This document shows, in pieces, positions 8,765-16,570 of a stretch of 64,000 bases of DNA. The position numbers and the translations under genes are program-made. Under the pieces are notes generated by a model. That model ran no database searches. It was not told the DNA's origin and saw only the letters and a list, made by a program, of their open reading frames with translations. Origin of the DNA: Palsa-343 sp036269135 (lineage in GTDB: Bacteria; Acidobacteriota; Terriglobia; Terriglobales; Acidobacteriaceae); contig DATASQ010000050.1 of NCBI GenBank assembly GCA_036269135.1, forward strand, positions 1 to 64,000. Reading direction: 5' to 3'. Each line of letters starts with the position of its first letter. The first letter of the stretch is position 1.

Positions 8765-8797
8765 AGGGAGTAGGTAGTAGGGAGCAGGGAGCAGGGT
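8765..8797. repeat. Intergenic short-period repeat (GGGAGCA type)
   Basis: GGGAGTA, GGTAGTA, GGGAGCA, GGGAGCA units in the convergent gap after the SPOR gene. The rest of the gap (8798-8945) holds no gene; it ends with a CTCCTTCGCTGCGCTCCGG stretch that looks like another common dispersed intergenic sequence. Confidence 0.5.
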
Positions 8798-8945
8798 TGA
8801 GAGAGAGCGGGCTCACGAGCCTGCTCTTTGTTTTTGGTCGAGCTTGCTGTCGACTCTGCTCGGTCTGATTCCTTCTTGACTCGCTTTTGAACCGCTTCAA
8901 AGCGACAAGACCTCGCTCCTTCGCTGCGCTCCGGATGACCCCTCT

Positions 8946-9656
8946 TTAGCTGCGCATCCAGTCGGGGAGGCCGGAGGCGATGCTGGCGCGGACAGCATCC
9001 ATTAACTCTTCGCGCGTGGCGTAGGCGCGCGGATCGAGGGGCGCGTGCAGGACGACGCGCGCGGTGCCTGGGAAGATGCGCAGACTTCCCTTCCTCATCA
9101 TCTTCTCGGTGCCGCTGATGGAGACGGGGACGACCGGCGCGCCGCTGTGCATCGCCAGATAGAACGGGCCTTTTTTGAAAGACTGCAGAACGCCATCGCG
9201 AGAGCGGGTGCCTTCGACAAAAGAGAGGATATGGACACCGGAATCGAGGACGGCGGTGGCGGAATGCATGGTAGCGATCGCTGTTTCCGTGCGTCCATCG
9301 CGATCGACGGGAATGAAGCTGGCGAGCTTCATGCCATAGCCGAGGATGGGGATCCCCATGAGCGAGCGTTTGAGAAAGACGGAGACCCGGCCCGGGAGCA
9401 GCGGGACGAGAATGGGCGGGTCGAGGTTGGAGATGTGATTGGAGAGAAAGATGTAGCGCTGGGCCGGATCCAGGGGGACTTGCTGTTCGAAGCGGACGCG
9501 GATGCCCGCGGCGCGCAGGCCGATGCGGACGACCCGGATGGCGGTGCGATAGAGGAAGGCGATGTCGCCGGTGAGTAGCGTCCACGGAATGGTAACGACC
9601 GCAACGGGAAGGCCGAGGAGGATCCACGTGGAGAAAAGGACGATGGCGGCGAACAT
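8946..9656 (-). CDS. 1-acyl-sn-glycerol-3-phosphate acyltransferase (PlsC family)
   Basis: 236-residue lysophospholipid acyltransferase that would transfer a second acyl chain in phosphatidic acid synthesis at the inner membrane. Seen: N-terminal hydrophobic helix (residues 3-30), the catalytic NHISNLD motif (His74, Asp79), the substrate motif FVEGTRSRDG near residue 142 and the later VVPVSISG motif. It starts 15 bases after mpl ends, so it is probably the last gene of the dapF-ldcA-mpl run. PlsC-like proteins are often paralogous in one genome, hence no firm gene symbol. Confidence 0.88.
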   Translation of the reverse strand: MFAAIVLFSTWILLGLPVAVVTIPWTLLTGDIAFLYRTAIRVVRIGLRAAGIRVRFEQQVPLDPAQRYIFLSNHISNLDPPILVPLLPGRVSVFLKRSLMGIPILGYGMKLASFIPVDRDGRTETAIATMHSATAVLDSGVHILSFVEGTRSRDGVLQSFKKGPFYLAMHSGAPVVPVSISGTEKMMRKGSLRIFPGTARVVLHAPLDPRAYATREELMDAVRASIASGLPDWMRS

Positions 9657-9671
9657 GGCGTGTCTGTGCGC

Positions 9672-11105
9672 TCAGTTCTTCACTACGCGGGCTTCAAGGG
9701 CGGCGGGGAGCTTCTGGTAAATCCCGCCGAAGCCGCCGTTGGAAAGGATGGCGATAACGTCGCCGGAGGCGAGCCGGGGAACGATATTTGTCACAATGGC
9801 GTCGGCATTTTCGTAGAGAGCCGCGGGGCGCCCGGCACTTTGTAACGCAGAAACGACATTTTCCGGGTGGAGACGCTCGGGAGCAGGGATTTTCTCGGAA
9901 TGGAAGACGGCCGCGAGGACGATTTGGTCGGCGAGGGCCAGGCTCTCCACCAGTTCGCGTTCGAAGACATTGCGGCGGAGGGTATTGGAACGGGGCTCGA
10001 GGACGGCCCAGAGGCGGCGGCCCGGATACGCCGAGCGCAGCGCGCGCAGAGTTTCGCGGATGGCGGTGGGATGGTGGGCGAAGTCGTCGATGATGGTGAT
10101 GCCGTTGATTTCGGCGCGAACTTCGAGGCGGCGACGCACGCTGCGGAAGGTGCGAAGAGCTTCGGCAATGGCCGGGGCGGCAATTCCCTGCCCCGCGGCA
10201 AGCGCGGCGGCAGCGGTGGCATTGAGAGCGTTGTGCTCGCCAGCCATGGGGAGGGTGAGGTCGGCAAAGGGTTCGTTGTTGTGAAGGAGATGCCAGTGGC
10301 TGGCGCCGTCTTCGAAGCGGAGGTTCGTGAGGCGCCAGGCGGAGGCGTCCTGGAATCCGTAACGCTCGACGGCACAGAATGCGTGGGCGACGCATTCGGA
10401 GACGTTGGGAGCGGCATCGAAGGCGACGATGCAGCCGCGGCGCGGGACAAGATTCACGAGGCGCTTGAAAGCGGTCTTCACGGAGTCGAGGTCGCGATAG
10501 ATATCGGCGTGATCGAACTCAACGTGGGTGAGGATGAGCGCGTCGGGAAAATAGTGCATGAACTTCGGCCCCTTATCGAAGAAGGCGGTGTCGTACTCGT
10601 CGCCTTCGAGGATGAAGGGACGGCCGTCGCGGATTTGAAAGCTGGAGCCAAAGTTTTCGGCGACGCCTCCGATCAGGAACGACGGAGCGAGCGCCGGATC
10701 GCGGCGGGCGGCAACTTCGTAGATCCACGCCAGCATGCTGGTGGTGGTGGTTTTGCCGTGAGTGCCGGCAACGACCAGCGATTCGTGGCCCGTCACAAAC
10801 TCGTCGTGCAGAATTTGGGCCATCGAGGTGAACGGGATACGGCGGTCGAGGACGGCTTCCAACTCTACATTGCCGCGAGAGATGGCGTTACCGATGATGA
10901 CGAGGTCGGGCGCGGGGTCGAGGTTGGCTTCCGCGAAGGGCTCGGCGATCGGGATGCCGAGGCCGCGGAGCTGGTCGGACATGGGCGGATAGGCGGCCTG
11001 ATCGGATCCGGTGATGCGGTGGCCTTTGAGCTGCAGGAGACCGGCGAGCGAGGCCATGGCGGTGCCGCAGATTCCGATGAGGTGGATGTGTTTCGATTCA
11101 GGCAT
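9672..11105 (-). CDS. mpl: UDP-N-acetylmuramate:L-alanyl-gamma-D-glutamyl-meso-diaminopimelate ligase (murein peptide ligase)
   Basis: Recycles murein tripeptide by ligating it directly to UDP-MurNAc. The 477-residue protein has the Mur ligase layout: N-terminal Rossmann-like part (KHIHLIGICGTAMASLAGLL), ATP loop GTHGKTTTTSML, the central DEYDTAFFDKGPKFMHY typical of Mpl, and a C-terminal domain with DDFAHHPTAIRETL and EPRSNTLRRNVF. The DEYDTAFFDK and the C-terminal DDFAHHP motif separate it from MurC. Its ATG overlaps the end of the LD-carboxypeptidase gene by 8 bases, so the two recycling enzymes are translationally coupled; LdcA makes the tripeptide that Mpl uses. Confidence 0.95.
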   Translation of the reverse strand: MPESKHIHLIGICGTAMASLAGLLQLKGHRITGSDQAAYPPMSDQLRGLGIPIAEPFAEANLDPAPDLVIIGNAISRGNVELEAVLDRRIPFTSMAQILHDEFVTGHESLVVAGTHGKTTTTSMLAWIYEVAARRDPALAPSFLIGGVAENFGSSFQIRDGRPFILEGDEYDTAFFDKGPKFMHYFPDALILTHVEFDHADIYRDLDSVKTAFKRLVNLVPRRGCIVAFDAAPNVSECVAHAFCAVERYGFQDASAWRLTNLRFEDGASHWHLLHNNEPFADLTLPMAGEHNALNATAAAALAAGQGIAAPAIAEALRTFRSVRRRLEVRAEINGITIIDDFAHHPTAIRETLRALRSAYPGRRLWAVLEPRSNTLRRNVFERELVESLALADQIVLAAVFHSEKIPAPERLHPENVVSALQSAGRPAALYENADAIVTNIVPRLASGDVIAILSNGGFGGIYQKLPAALEARVVKN

Positions 11106-12048
11106 GACGGGTGACGGTGACGGCGCGCTCCAGAGAATGTAACAGAGGCAGTTCGCTTTCGAGGCAGAGCTCGGCGTCGATGCCGAGGGGTAAGGTCACA
11201 TTGCCGCCGGAGACGTGCCCGGAGCGCAGGCCGATAGCGATGGGGACGTTGAAAGGCTCGAGGAGACGGAGGAGGACCTGCTGGAGGAGCTCGGGATCGG
11301 CGCCCCGGGAGCCGCAGTCGAGCATTTCTCCGAAGATGAAGCCACGCACGCCTTCGAATTTGCCGGCGAGGATCAACTGGCGCAGCATGCGATCGACCTG
11401 GTAGGGCTTGGCGCCCACATCTTCGAGGAAGAGCAGCTTGTTTTCGGTTTGTGGAGCGTACTTTGTGCCGAGCGAGGCGGTAAGCAGGCTGAGGCAGCCG
11501 CCGTAGAGAACGCCCTGCGCCGTGCCGGGACGGAGGGTGCGGAGACCCTGGGGAGCGCCGACGCGGACCAGGCCGCCGGACAAGGCGGCGTGGAAGCTGT
11601 CGAGGTGAACGCCTTTATCGATGGCGAAATCGGCAGCGGCCATGGGCCCGTGGAAGGAGACGAGGCCGGTCTGGTCGAGAAGCCAGGTCTGGATGGCGGT
11701 GTGATCGCTGTAGGCGAAGAAGGGCTTGGGATGCTGGCGGATGAGGTCGAGGTCGAGCCCGTCGAGGAGGTAGTTGGTGCCGTAGCCGCCGCGGCTGGCG
11801 ACGATGGCGGCAACGTCGGGATCGGCAAAGGCAGCGTGGAGATCGGCGAGCCGCTCTTCGGTGCTGCCGGCGAAGTAGGGCGGATGTTTGCCGCAGGCGT
11901 GCGCGGAGGCGACGGCGTCGTAGCCGAGACTGCGGAGGACGTCGATGCCGTGGGTGATGCGATCCGGACGAGCGCTGCTGGCGGGAGAGAGGACAACGAT
12001 GCGGGCTCCCGACGCGACGGAGCGTGGTTTGAGGGGCTTCACAGACAA
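11098..12048 (-). CDS. ldcA: Muramoyltetrapeptide (LD-) carboxypeptidase, peptidase family S66
   Basis: Removes the terminal D-Ala from recycled murein tetrapeptide in the cytoplasm. The 316-residue protein shows the S66 pattern: N-terminal GARIVVLSPAS, the nucleophile in VASRGGYGTNYLLDGLD, the Glu in LLFLEDVGAKPYQVDRM and the His in LRSGHVSGGNVTLPLG, which complete the Ser-Glu-His triad. No signal peptide, as expected for the recycling enzyme. It lies between dapF (78 bases upstream) and mpl (8-base overlap), a murein recycling context that supports LdcA rather than the related microcin-immunity MccF. Confidence 0.92.
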   Translation of the reverse strand: MSVKPLKPRSVASGARIVVLSPASSARPDRITHGIDVLRSLGYDAVASAHACGKHPPYFAGSTEERLADLHAAFADPDVAAIVASRGGYGTNYLLDGLDLDLIRQHPKPFFAYSDHTAIQTWLLDQTGLVSFHGPMAAADFAIDKGVHLDSFHAALSGGLVRVGAPQGLRTLRPGTAQGVLYGGCLSLLTASLGTKYAPQTENKLLFLEDVGAKPYQVDRMLRQLILAGKFEGVRGFIFGEMLDCGSRGADPELLQQVLLRLLEPFNVPIAIGLRSGHVSGGNVTLPLGIDAELCLESELPLLHSLERAVTVTRHA

Positions 12049-12126
12049 TCCTCAGGGGCGAAGGCCCATTCCATTTTCACCGGCGCCGGGGTTGAACAGC
12101 ATGCAACTTTCGTAGCGGGTACGCAA

Positions 12127-12924
12127 TCAGGCAAGGAGGATTTCTCCTGCGGCGATGAGCTCGGCGGGGCCGGTAAGGATCATTTCGGTGCCGGGGCCGG
12201 ACCAATCGACCTGCTGGGATCCGCCGGGGGCCTGGACGGTGAGCGGGGATTTGGCTCCGCAATGGACGATGGCCGCGGCCGCGCAGGCGCAGGTACCAGT
12301 ACCGGAGGAAGTGGTGGGACCAACGCCGCGCTCGTAGATACGAATATCGATTGCGGTAGCGCTGATCATGCGGAGGAATTCGACATTGGTCTGGCTGGGA
12401 AATTGCTTATGCGGGCCGAGTTCTCGCCCGAGCTCGGTCCAGCCGCGGCTATGGGCGCGGAAATTTTCATCGTGGACGCTGATGACGAAGTGGGGATTGC
12501 CCATGGAAACCTGAATGCCGTAGACGAGGGTTTTGTCGGCGAGGGTGACCTGGGCCGGCGCGACTTCCGGGATGCCCATGCCGGCAGCGATCTGGAAGCA
12601 GCTCCCTTCGGCGGCGATGACGGTGCAGGAGCGGGGGCCGGCGTCGGTGTCGAGGAGGAGAACGTCACCAGGGACGGCATTCTCTTCGCGGGCGAGCCAC
12701 GCAGCGACGCAGCGGGTGCCATTGCCGGAGATTTCTGCGAGGGAGCCGTCGGCGTTGACGAGGCGGATGCGGGCGTGGCGCGGACCGATGCGCTCGAGGA
12801 ACTCCACGCCGTCGGCGCCGATGGCGGTGTGGCGGTCGCAGAGCTTCTTTGCGAGAGTGGCATCGCAGGGGCCTTCGACGATGAGGAAGTCGTTGCCGCA
12901 GGCGTGGGCCTTGGCGAAGCGCAT
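12127..12924 (-). CDS. dapF: Diaminopimelate epimerase, second catalytic Cys replaced by Ser
   Basis: Converts LL- to meso-diaminopimelate for murein and lysine synthesis through a two-cysteine, cofactor-free mechanism. The 265-residue protein has the DapF opening FAKAHACGNDFLIVEG, the first catalytic Cys in GNGTRC (Cys72), the IQVSMGNPHFV segment, and the second active-site loop ERGVGPTTSSGTGTC. In E. coli the loop reads ERGAGETQACGSGAC, where the first Cys is catalytic; the matching residue here is Ser208 (codon TCC on the minus strand, 12301-12303). It may still work, or may be a specialised racemase/epimerase. Start at 12924 is chosen by the GGAGG 7-11 bases upstream and by homology; the frame is open further upstream. 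Confidence 0.82.
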   Translation of the reverse strand: MRFAKAHACGNDFLIVEGPCDATLAKKLCDRHTAIGADGVEFLERIGPRHARIRLVNADGSLAEISGNGTRCVAAWLAREENAVPGDVLLLDTDAGPRSCTVIAAEGSCFQIAAGMGIPEVAPAQVTLADKTLVYGIQVSMGNPHFVISVHDENFRAHSRGWTELGRELGPHKQFPSQTNVEFLRMISATAIDIRIYERGVGPTTSSGTGTCACAAAAIVHCGAKSPLTVQAPGGSQQVDWSGPGTEMILTGPAELIAAGEILLA

Positions 12925-13000
12925 CAGGGTGCCTCCGAGTGCAGGAGGGCGGGGCTGGAATGGAAAAAGCGGATCACCTGGGGCTGATCGTATCACCGGA

Positions 13001-13033
13001 AAGCTGGGAGCTGGGGGCTCGGAGCTGGGAGGT
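13001..13033. repeat. Intergenic short-period repeat (GCTGGGA / GGAGCT type)
   Basis: AGCTGGG, AGCTGGGG, GCTCGG, AGCTGGG units between dapF and the GT-C gene; same family as the runs at 26905-26940 and 1429-1466. The run splits this stretch of minus-strand genes, which suggests dapF is expressed from its own promoter. Confidence 0.5.
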
Positions 13034-13042
13034 CCAGTTGTT

Positions 13043-14665
13043 TCATTGCTGGTGGTAGAGGTCCGATCGGTAGAACCTGACGCAGGGCTGGCCGGTGGAG
13101 CAGACGATATTGACGAGGGTAAGGCCTTTGGGGTGGGCGGCTACGGATTGTGCCACGGCATCGTGGCCGGCGGAGATGACCCACTGCGCGGACTGGGCGG
13201 GACGAGCAAGCGCGGCCTTCCACTGGTAGTAGTCGGTTTCGTTGATGGTGCGGCGCAGGGGGATGCCGGCGCGCTCAAAGGCGCCGATGTGGTCGGAGGT
13301 CCAGACGAGGATCGGCCCCTGCGGCGGGAGCTGTTCGAGGGCGCGGGCGTAGGCGGCTTCAAAGGGGATCCGGGTGCGGGAGTTGGCGATGGCTTCGCGG
13401 AGGACGAGCGGGGTGGTGTGGATCAGGGCGCGAGCGTCCACCATGATGAGGACCATCGAGGCGAGGAGAATGAGCTGGGCGTTGCGGGGCCAGCGGCGTT
13501 CGGCGCGGGCGAGGAGCCAGGCAACGAGGAAGCCGAGCGAGAGCGCGAAGATGGGGAGCATTTCCATGCCATAGCGCGTGTTGTAAAAGGAGTGTGGCCA
13601 CCAGAGGGGAATGAAGATGGGGACCGATCCGTATGCGATGGAGTACGCGTAGAACGGGAGGGGCATCCAGAGCAGGAGCATGGGCGCGAGATTGCGTTTG
13701 CGCCAGAAGAGGACGGCGAGGACGGTGCCGGCGACGATGAGCGCAAAGAGGAGGTCGGCCCAACGCGCGGAGACGACGCCGAGCTCGGCGGCCTTGAGGA
13801 AGTAGAGGGCGGCGACAGGAATGCTGTGCCATCCGGGATACATGGGAGCGCCCGGAGTAGCGGTGCGGAGCTCGATGGCTTTGGCGGAGTAGGGGCCGCG
13901 CATGAAGTCGAGCCAGTCGCCGTACTGGCGGGCGTTCCAGGCAAACCAGAGAACGGGCGCGGTGACGAGCATGGCGGTGAAGAGGACGAAGGCGCCGCCG
14001 GCGCGGGATTTCCAGGCGCGGGCACGCGCGAGGGCGGTGACGGCGATGAGCCAGGCGAGGGTGGCGAAGATCCACGCGTCGTATCGGGTATAGACGGCGG
14101 TGACGAGGACGACCCCGCAGGCGGTCAGGGCACGACCAGCAAGGCGATGATTCCCTGCTTCGATGCCTCGGAGGTATGCGGTGAGGAAGAGCGCGCTCCA
14201 GATCATCTGGCAGAGGAAGAGCGGCTCGTTCATGGCGGTGGTTTGCATGTAGAGCAGGCCAGGATTGAGGGCGAAGAAGAGGGTGGCAACGATGGCGCCC
14301 GCCGGGCGCAGCCAGTAACGCGAGAGACGCCAGAGGCCGGCGACGCTGAGGACGTAGCAGGCCATGGAGGGGATGGCGCCGGCGATGCCGTTCTGCCACC
14401 ATTCCATGCGGGCGGCGAAAGGCATCATGAGCAGGTGCGGAAAGGGGAGCCAGACGGAGCCGATCTGGCGGATGCCGGGGTTGAGCGAGTCGAGGATGCG
14501 GCGGGCGATGTGCAGGTGCGCGACCGCGTCGCCATAGAGCAGGAGCAGGCTGCGCGGGAAGCAGTAGCCGAAGGCCAGCACGGAGAGGAGTGCGGCCACC
14601 ATGCCGGCGAAGAGGGTCTCGTGGCGAAGGGAGCGGGCAGGGTCGACGGGCGCTTCGTGACGCAC
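13043..14665 (-). CDS. GT-C fold membrane glycosyltransferase-like protein
   Basis: 540 residues from a GTG at 14665, chosen because CGGAGAAG lies just upstream and because a longer frame would overlap the PfkB gene. The N-terminal helix is followed by an acidic loop LYGDAVAHLHIARRILD, the place of the catalytic Asp in GT-C/PMT-type enzymes, then about ten transmembrane helices and a periplasmic C-terminal domain of about 130 residues (PPQGPILVWTSDHIGAFERA ...). Such enzymes use polyprenyl-phosphate sugars on the periplasmic side. The donor and acceptor are unknown. It follows the kinase gene by 40 bases. Confidence 0.7.
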   Translation of the reverse strand: MRHEAPVDPARSLRHETLFAGMVAALLSVLAFGYCFPRSLLLLYGDAVAHLHIARRILDSLNPGIRQIGSVWLPFPHLLMMPFAARMEWWQNGIAGAIPSMACYVLSVAGLWRLSRYWLRPAGAIVATLFFALNPGLLYMQTTAMNEPLFLCQMIWSALFLTAYLRGIEAGNHRLAGRALTACGVVLVTAVYTRYDAWIFATLAWLIAVTALARARAWKSRAGGAFVLFTAMLVTAPVLWFAWNARQYGDWLDFMRGPYSAKAIELRTATPGAPMYPGWHSIPVAALYFLKAAELGVVSARWADLLFALIVAGTVLAVLFWRKRNLAPMLLLWMPLPFYAYSIAYGSVPIFIPLWWPHSFYNTRYGMEMLPIFALSLGFLVAWLLARAERRWPRNAQLILLASMVLIMVDARALIHTTPLVLREAIANSRTRIPFEAAYARALEQLPPQGPILVWTSDHIGAFERAGIPLRRTINETDYYQWKAALARPAQSAQWVISAGHDAVAQSVAAHPKGLTLVNIVCSTGQPCVRFYRSDLYHQQ

Positions 14666-14705
14666 GCTTCTCCGGGTCGCATCCTGATTCGCCGGACGGC
14701 GGCGG

Positions 14706-15638
14706 TTAATCGAGGTGCGAGAGCTGCCGGAAGAGGGCAAAGCGGTCCTCGATTTCCTTGCTGTCGAGATGCTGCAGGCGTTCAGTGCCGAAGCGCTCGA
14801 CGGCGAACGAGCCCATGACGCCCCCATAGAACATGGCGCGGCGGAAGACAGCGGGGGTGAGCGCGGGGCGGGAGGCGATGTAGCCGAAGAAGCCTCCTGC
14901 GAAGGAGTCGCCGGCGCCAGTCGGGTCAACCACTTCGTCGAGGGGCAGGGCGGGCGCGCGGAACGGGACGCTGACGGCGGGCCCTTCACCGAAGGAGTTG
15001 GCCCCGAAGAACGCGGTGGCGCCGTATTCGCCGTGCTTGACGACGAGGGATTTGGGCCCCATGGCGAGCACTTTGCGAGCGGCGCGCACGAGGTTGTTGT
15101 CCCCCGCGAGCATCTTCGCTTCGGTGTCGTTGATGAGGAGAGCGTCGAGGCCTTTGAGGACGCTGGCGAGGTTGGCCGCGTGGTCCTTGATCCAGTAATT
15201 CATGGTGTCGCCGCAGACCATCTTCACTTTGGGCATTTTGCTGCGGACGTCGGCCTGCAGGACAGGATCGATGTTGGCAAGGAAGAGGTATTCGCTGTCC
15301 TTGTAGGCGTCGGGGATTTTGGGCGAGAAGCTCTGGAAGACGTTGAGCTCGGTGTTGAGGGTCTGGGCCTCGTTGAGGTTCTGCATGTAGGAGCCGCTCC
15401 AGAAGAAGCTCTTGCCGGGAACGTGCTCGATGCCGCGGATGTCGACGTTGCGGCGGGTAAGAACGGATTCTTCTTCGGGACCGAAGTCCTCGCCGACCAC
15501 GCCGATGACGCGGACATCCGTGAAGTAGCTGGCGGCGAGAGAAAAGTAAGTGGCGGCGCCGCCGAGGCAGCGGTCGCGGCGACCGGAGGGGGTTTCAATG
15601 GCGTCAAAGGCGACGCTGCCGACAACGAGAATGGCCAT
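14706..15638 (-). CDS. PfkB family sugar/nucleoside kinase
   Basis: 310-residue ribokinase-fold kinase. N-terminal ILVVGSVAFDAIETPSG and the GGAATYFSLAASYF glycine turn bind the substrate; the C-terminal signature DPTGAGDSFAGGF holds the catalytic Asp and the anion hole. It lies 26 bases downstream of the MTA phosphorylase gene on the same strand. This pairing suggests a nucleoside or methylthioribose-salvage substrate (for example an adenosine-type kinase), but the sequence alone does not settle it. Start at ATG 15638 fits the family N-terminus and has GAGGACCTCACT-type purine-rich sequence upstream. Confidence 0.83.
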   Translation of the reverse strand: MAILVVGSVAFDAIETPSGRRDRCLGGAATYFSLAASYFTDVRVIGVVGEDFGPEEESVLTRRNVDIRGIEHVPGKSFFWSGSYMQNLNEAQTLNTELNVFQSFSPKIPDAYKDSEYLFLANIDPVLQADVRSKMPKVKMVCGDTMNYWIKDHAANLASVLKGLDALLINDTEAKMLAGDNNLVRAARKVLAMGPKSLVVKHGEYGATAFFGANSFGEGPAVSVPFRAPALPLDEVVDPTGAGDSFAGGFFGYIASRPALTPAVFRRAMFYGGVMGSFAVERFGTERLQHLDSKEIEDRFALFRQLSHLD

Positions 15639-15664
15639 GGAGTGAGGTCCTCGGAAAGTCGTTC

Positions 15665-16531
15665 TTACTTCTTCAGATATTTGCCGATGAGCAAATCGAG
15701 CTTGTCGCGGGTGGCGGCGGGGATGGCGGCGGGGGCGGTGAGCATCGCGTACTGCAGGGCGGAGGCGCAACCGCACTGGCGGTCGGACGGCATGGCGGCG
15801 ACGGCGGCCTTGATGACGCGGCCGGCATTGGCGGCGTTCTGATTGAGGACGGCAACGATCTGATCCACGGTGACGTCGTCGTGGCCAGGACGCCAGCAGT
15901 CGTAGTCGGTGACCATGGCGGCGGTGGCGTAGCAGATTTCGACTTCGCGGGCGAGCTTGGCTTCCTGGAGATTGGTCATGCCGATGACGTCGGCGCCCCA
16001 GCTGCGATAGAGGTTCGACTCGGCGCGGGTGGAAAACTGCGGGCCCTCCATGCAGACGTAGGTGCCGCCGGATTTGACGGTAATGCCTTCCGCTTTACAG
16101 GCGGCCGTGAAGGTCTGAGCGACGGTGGCACAGACGGGATCGCCAAAGGCTACGTGTGCGACGAGGCCATCGCCGAAGAACGTGGAGGTGCGCAGGAAGG
16201 TGCGGTCGATGAACTGATCGGGAATGACGAAGTCGCCGGGCTTGTGCTCCTCTTTGAGGGAGCCGACGGCGGACATGGAGAGGATGCGGGTGACGCCGAG
16301 CTTTTTGAAGGCGTAGAGGTTGGCACGAAAGGGCAATTCGGAAGGCAGCAGGCGGTGGCCGCGCCCATGACGGGCGAGGAAGGCGACTTTGTGGCCTTCC
16401 AGATCGCCGAGAACGAAGGCATCGCTGGGATCGCCAAAAGGGGTGGAGACACGCTCCTCGTGGACGCCGGTGAGGCCGGGCATGGAGTAAAGCCCGCTGC
16501 CCCCGATAATTCCGATCTCTGCCTGTGGCAA
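15665..16531 (-). CDS. mtnP: S-methyl-5'-thioadenosine phosphorylase
   Basis: Phosphorolysis of methylthioadenosine (polyamine by-product) to adenine and methylthioribose-1-phosphate. The 288-residue protein opens with IGIIGGSGLYSMPGL and carries RHGRGHRLLPSELPFRANLY, CMEGPQFSTRAES, GMTNLQEAKLAREVEICYA and VTDYDCW, the classic trimeric MTAP set. The start is TTG at 16531, with GGAG 9-12 bases upstream. A TATACT box at 16573-16578 (minus strand) sits inside the last codons of the upstream zincin gene and could drive mtnP-pfkB-GT-C. Confidence 0.93.
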   Translation of the reverse strand: MPQAEIGIIGGSGLYSMPGLTGVHEERVSTPFGDPSDAFVLGDLEGHKVAFLARHGRGHRLLPSELPFRANLYAFKKLGVTRILSMSAVGSLKEEHKPGDFVIPDQFIDRTFLRTSTFFGDGLVAHVAFGDPVCATVAQTFTAACKAEGITVKSGGTYVCMEGPQFSTRAESNLYRSWGADVIGMTNLQEAKLAREVEICYATAAMVTDYDCWRPGHDDVTVDQIVAVLNQNAANAGRVIKAAVAAMPSDRQCGCASALQYAMLTAPAAIPAATRDKLDLLIGKYLKK

Positions 16532-16570
16532 ATGCGACTCCGTGCGTGGGTTTTGGATCAGCGCAAGGAA

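Noticed and set aside
9672..11105. murC
   Set aside because: The DEYDTAFFDK segment and the neighbouring LD-carboxypeptidase gene point to Mpl; no division/murein synthesis cluster surrounds it.
12533..14818. 761-codon open frame on the + strand across dapF and the GT-C gene
   Set aside because: Very Gly/Glu/Asp-rich antisense shadow of two well supported minus-strand genes; no recognisable domain or ribosome binding site.
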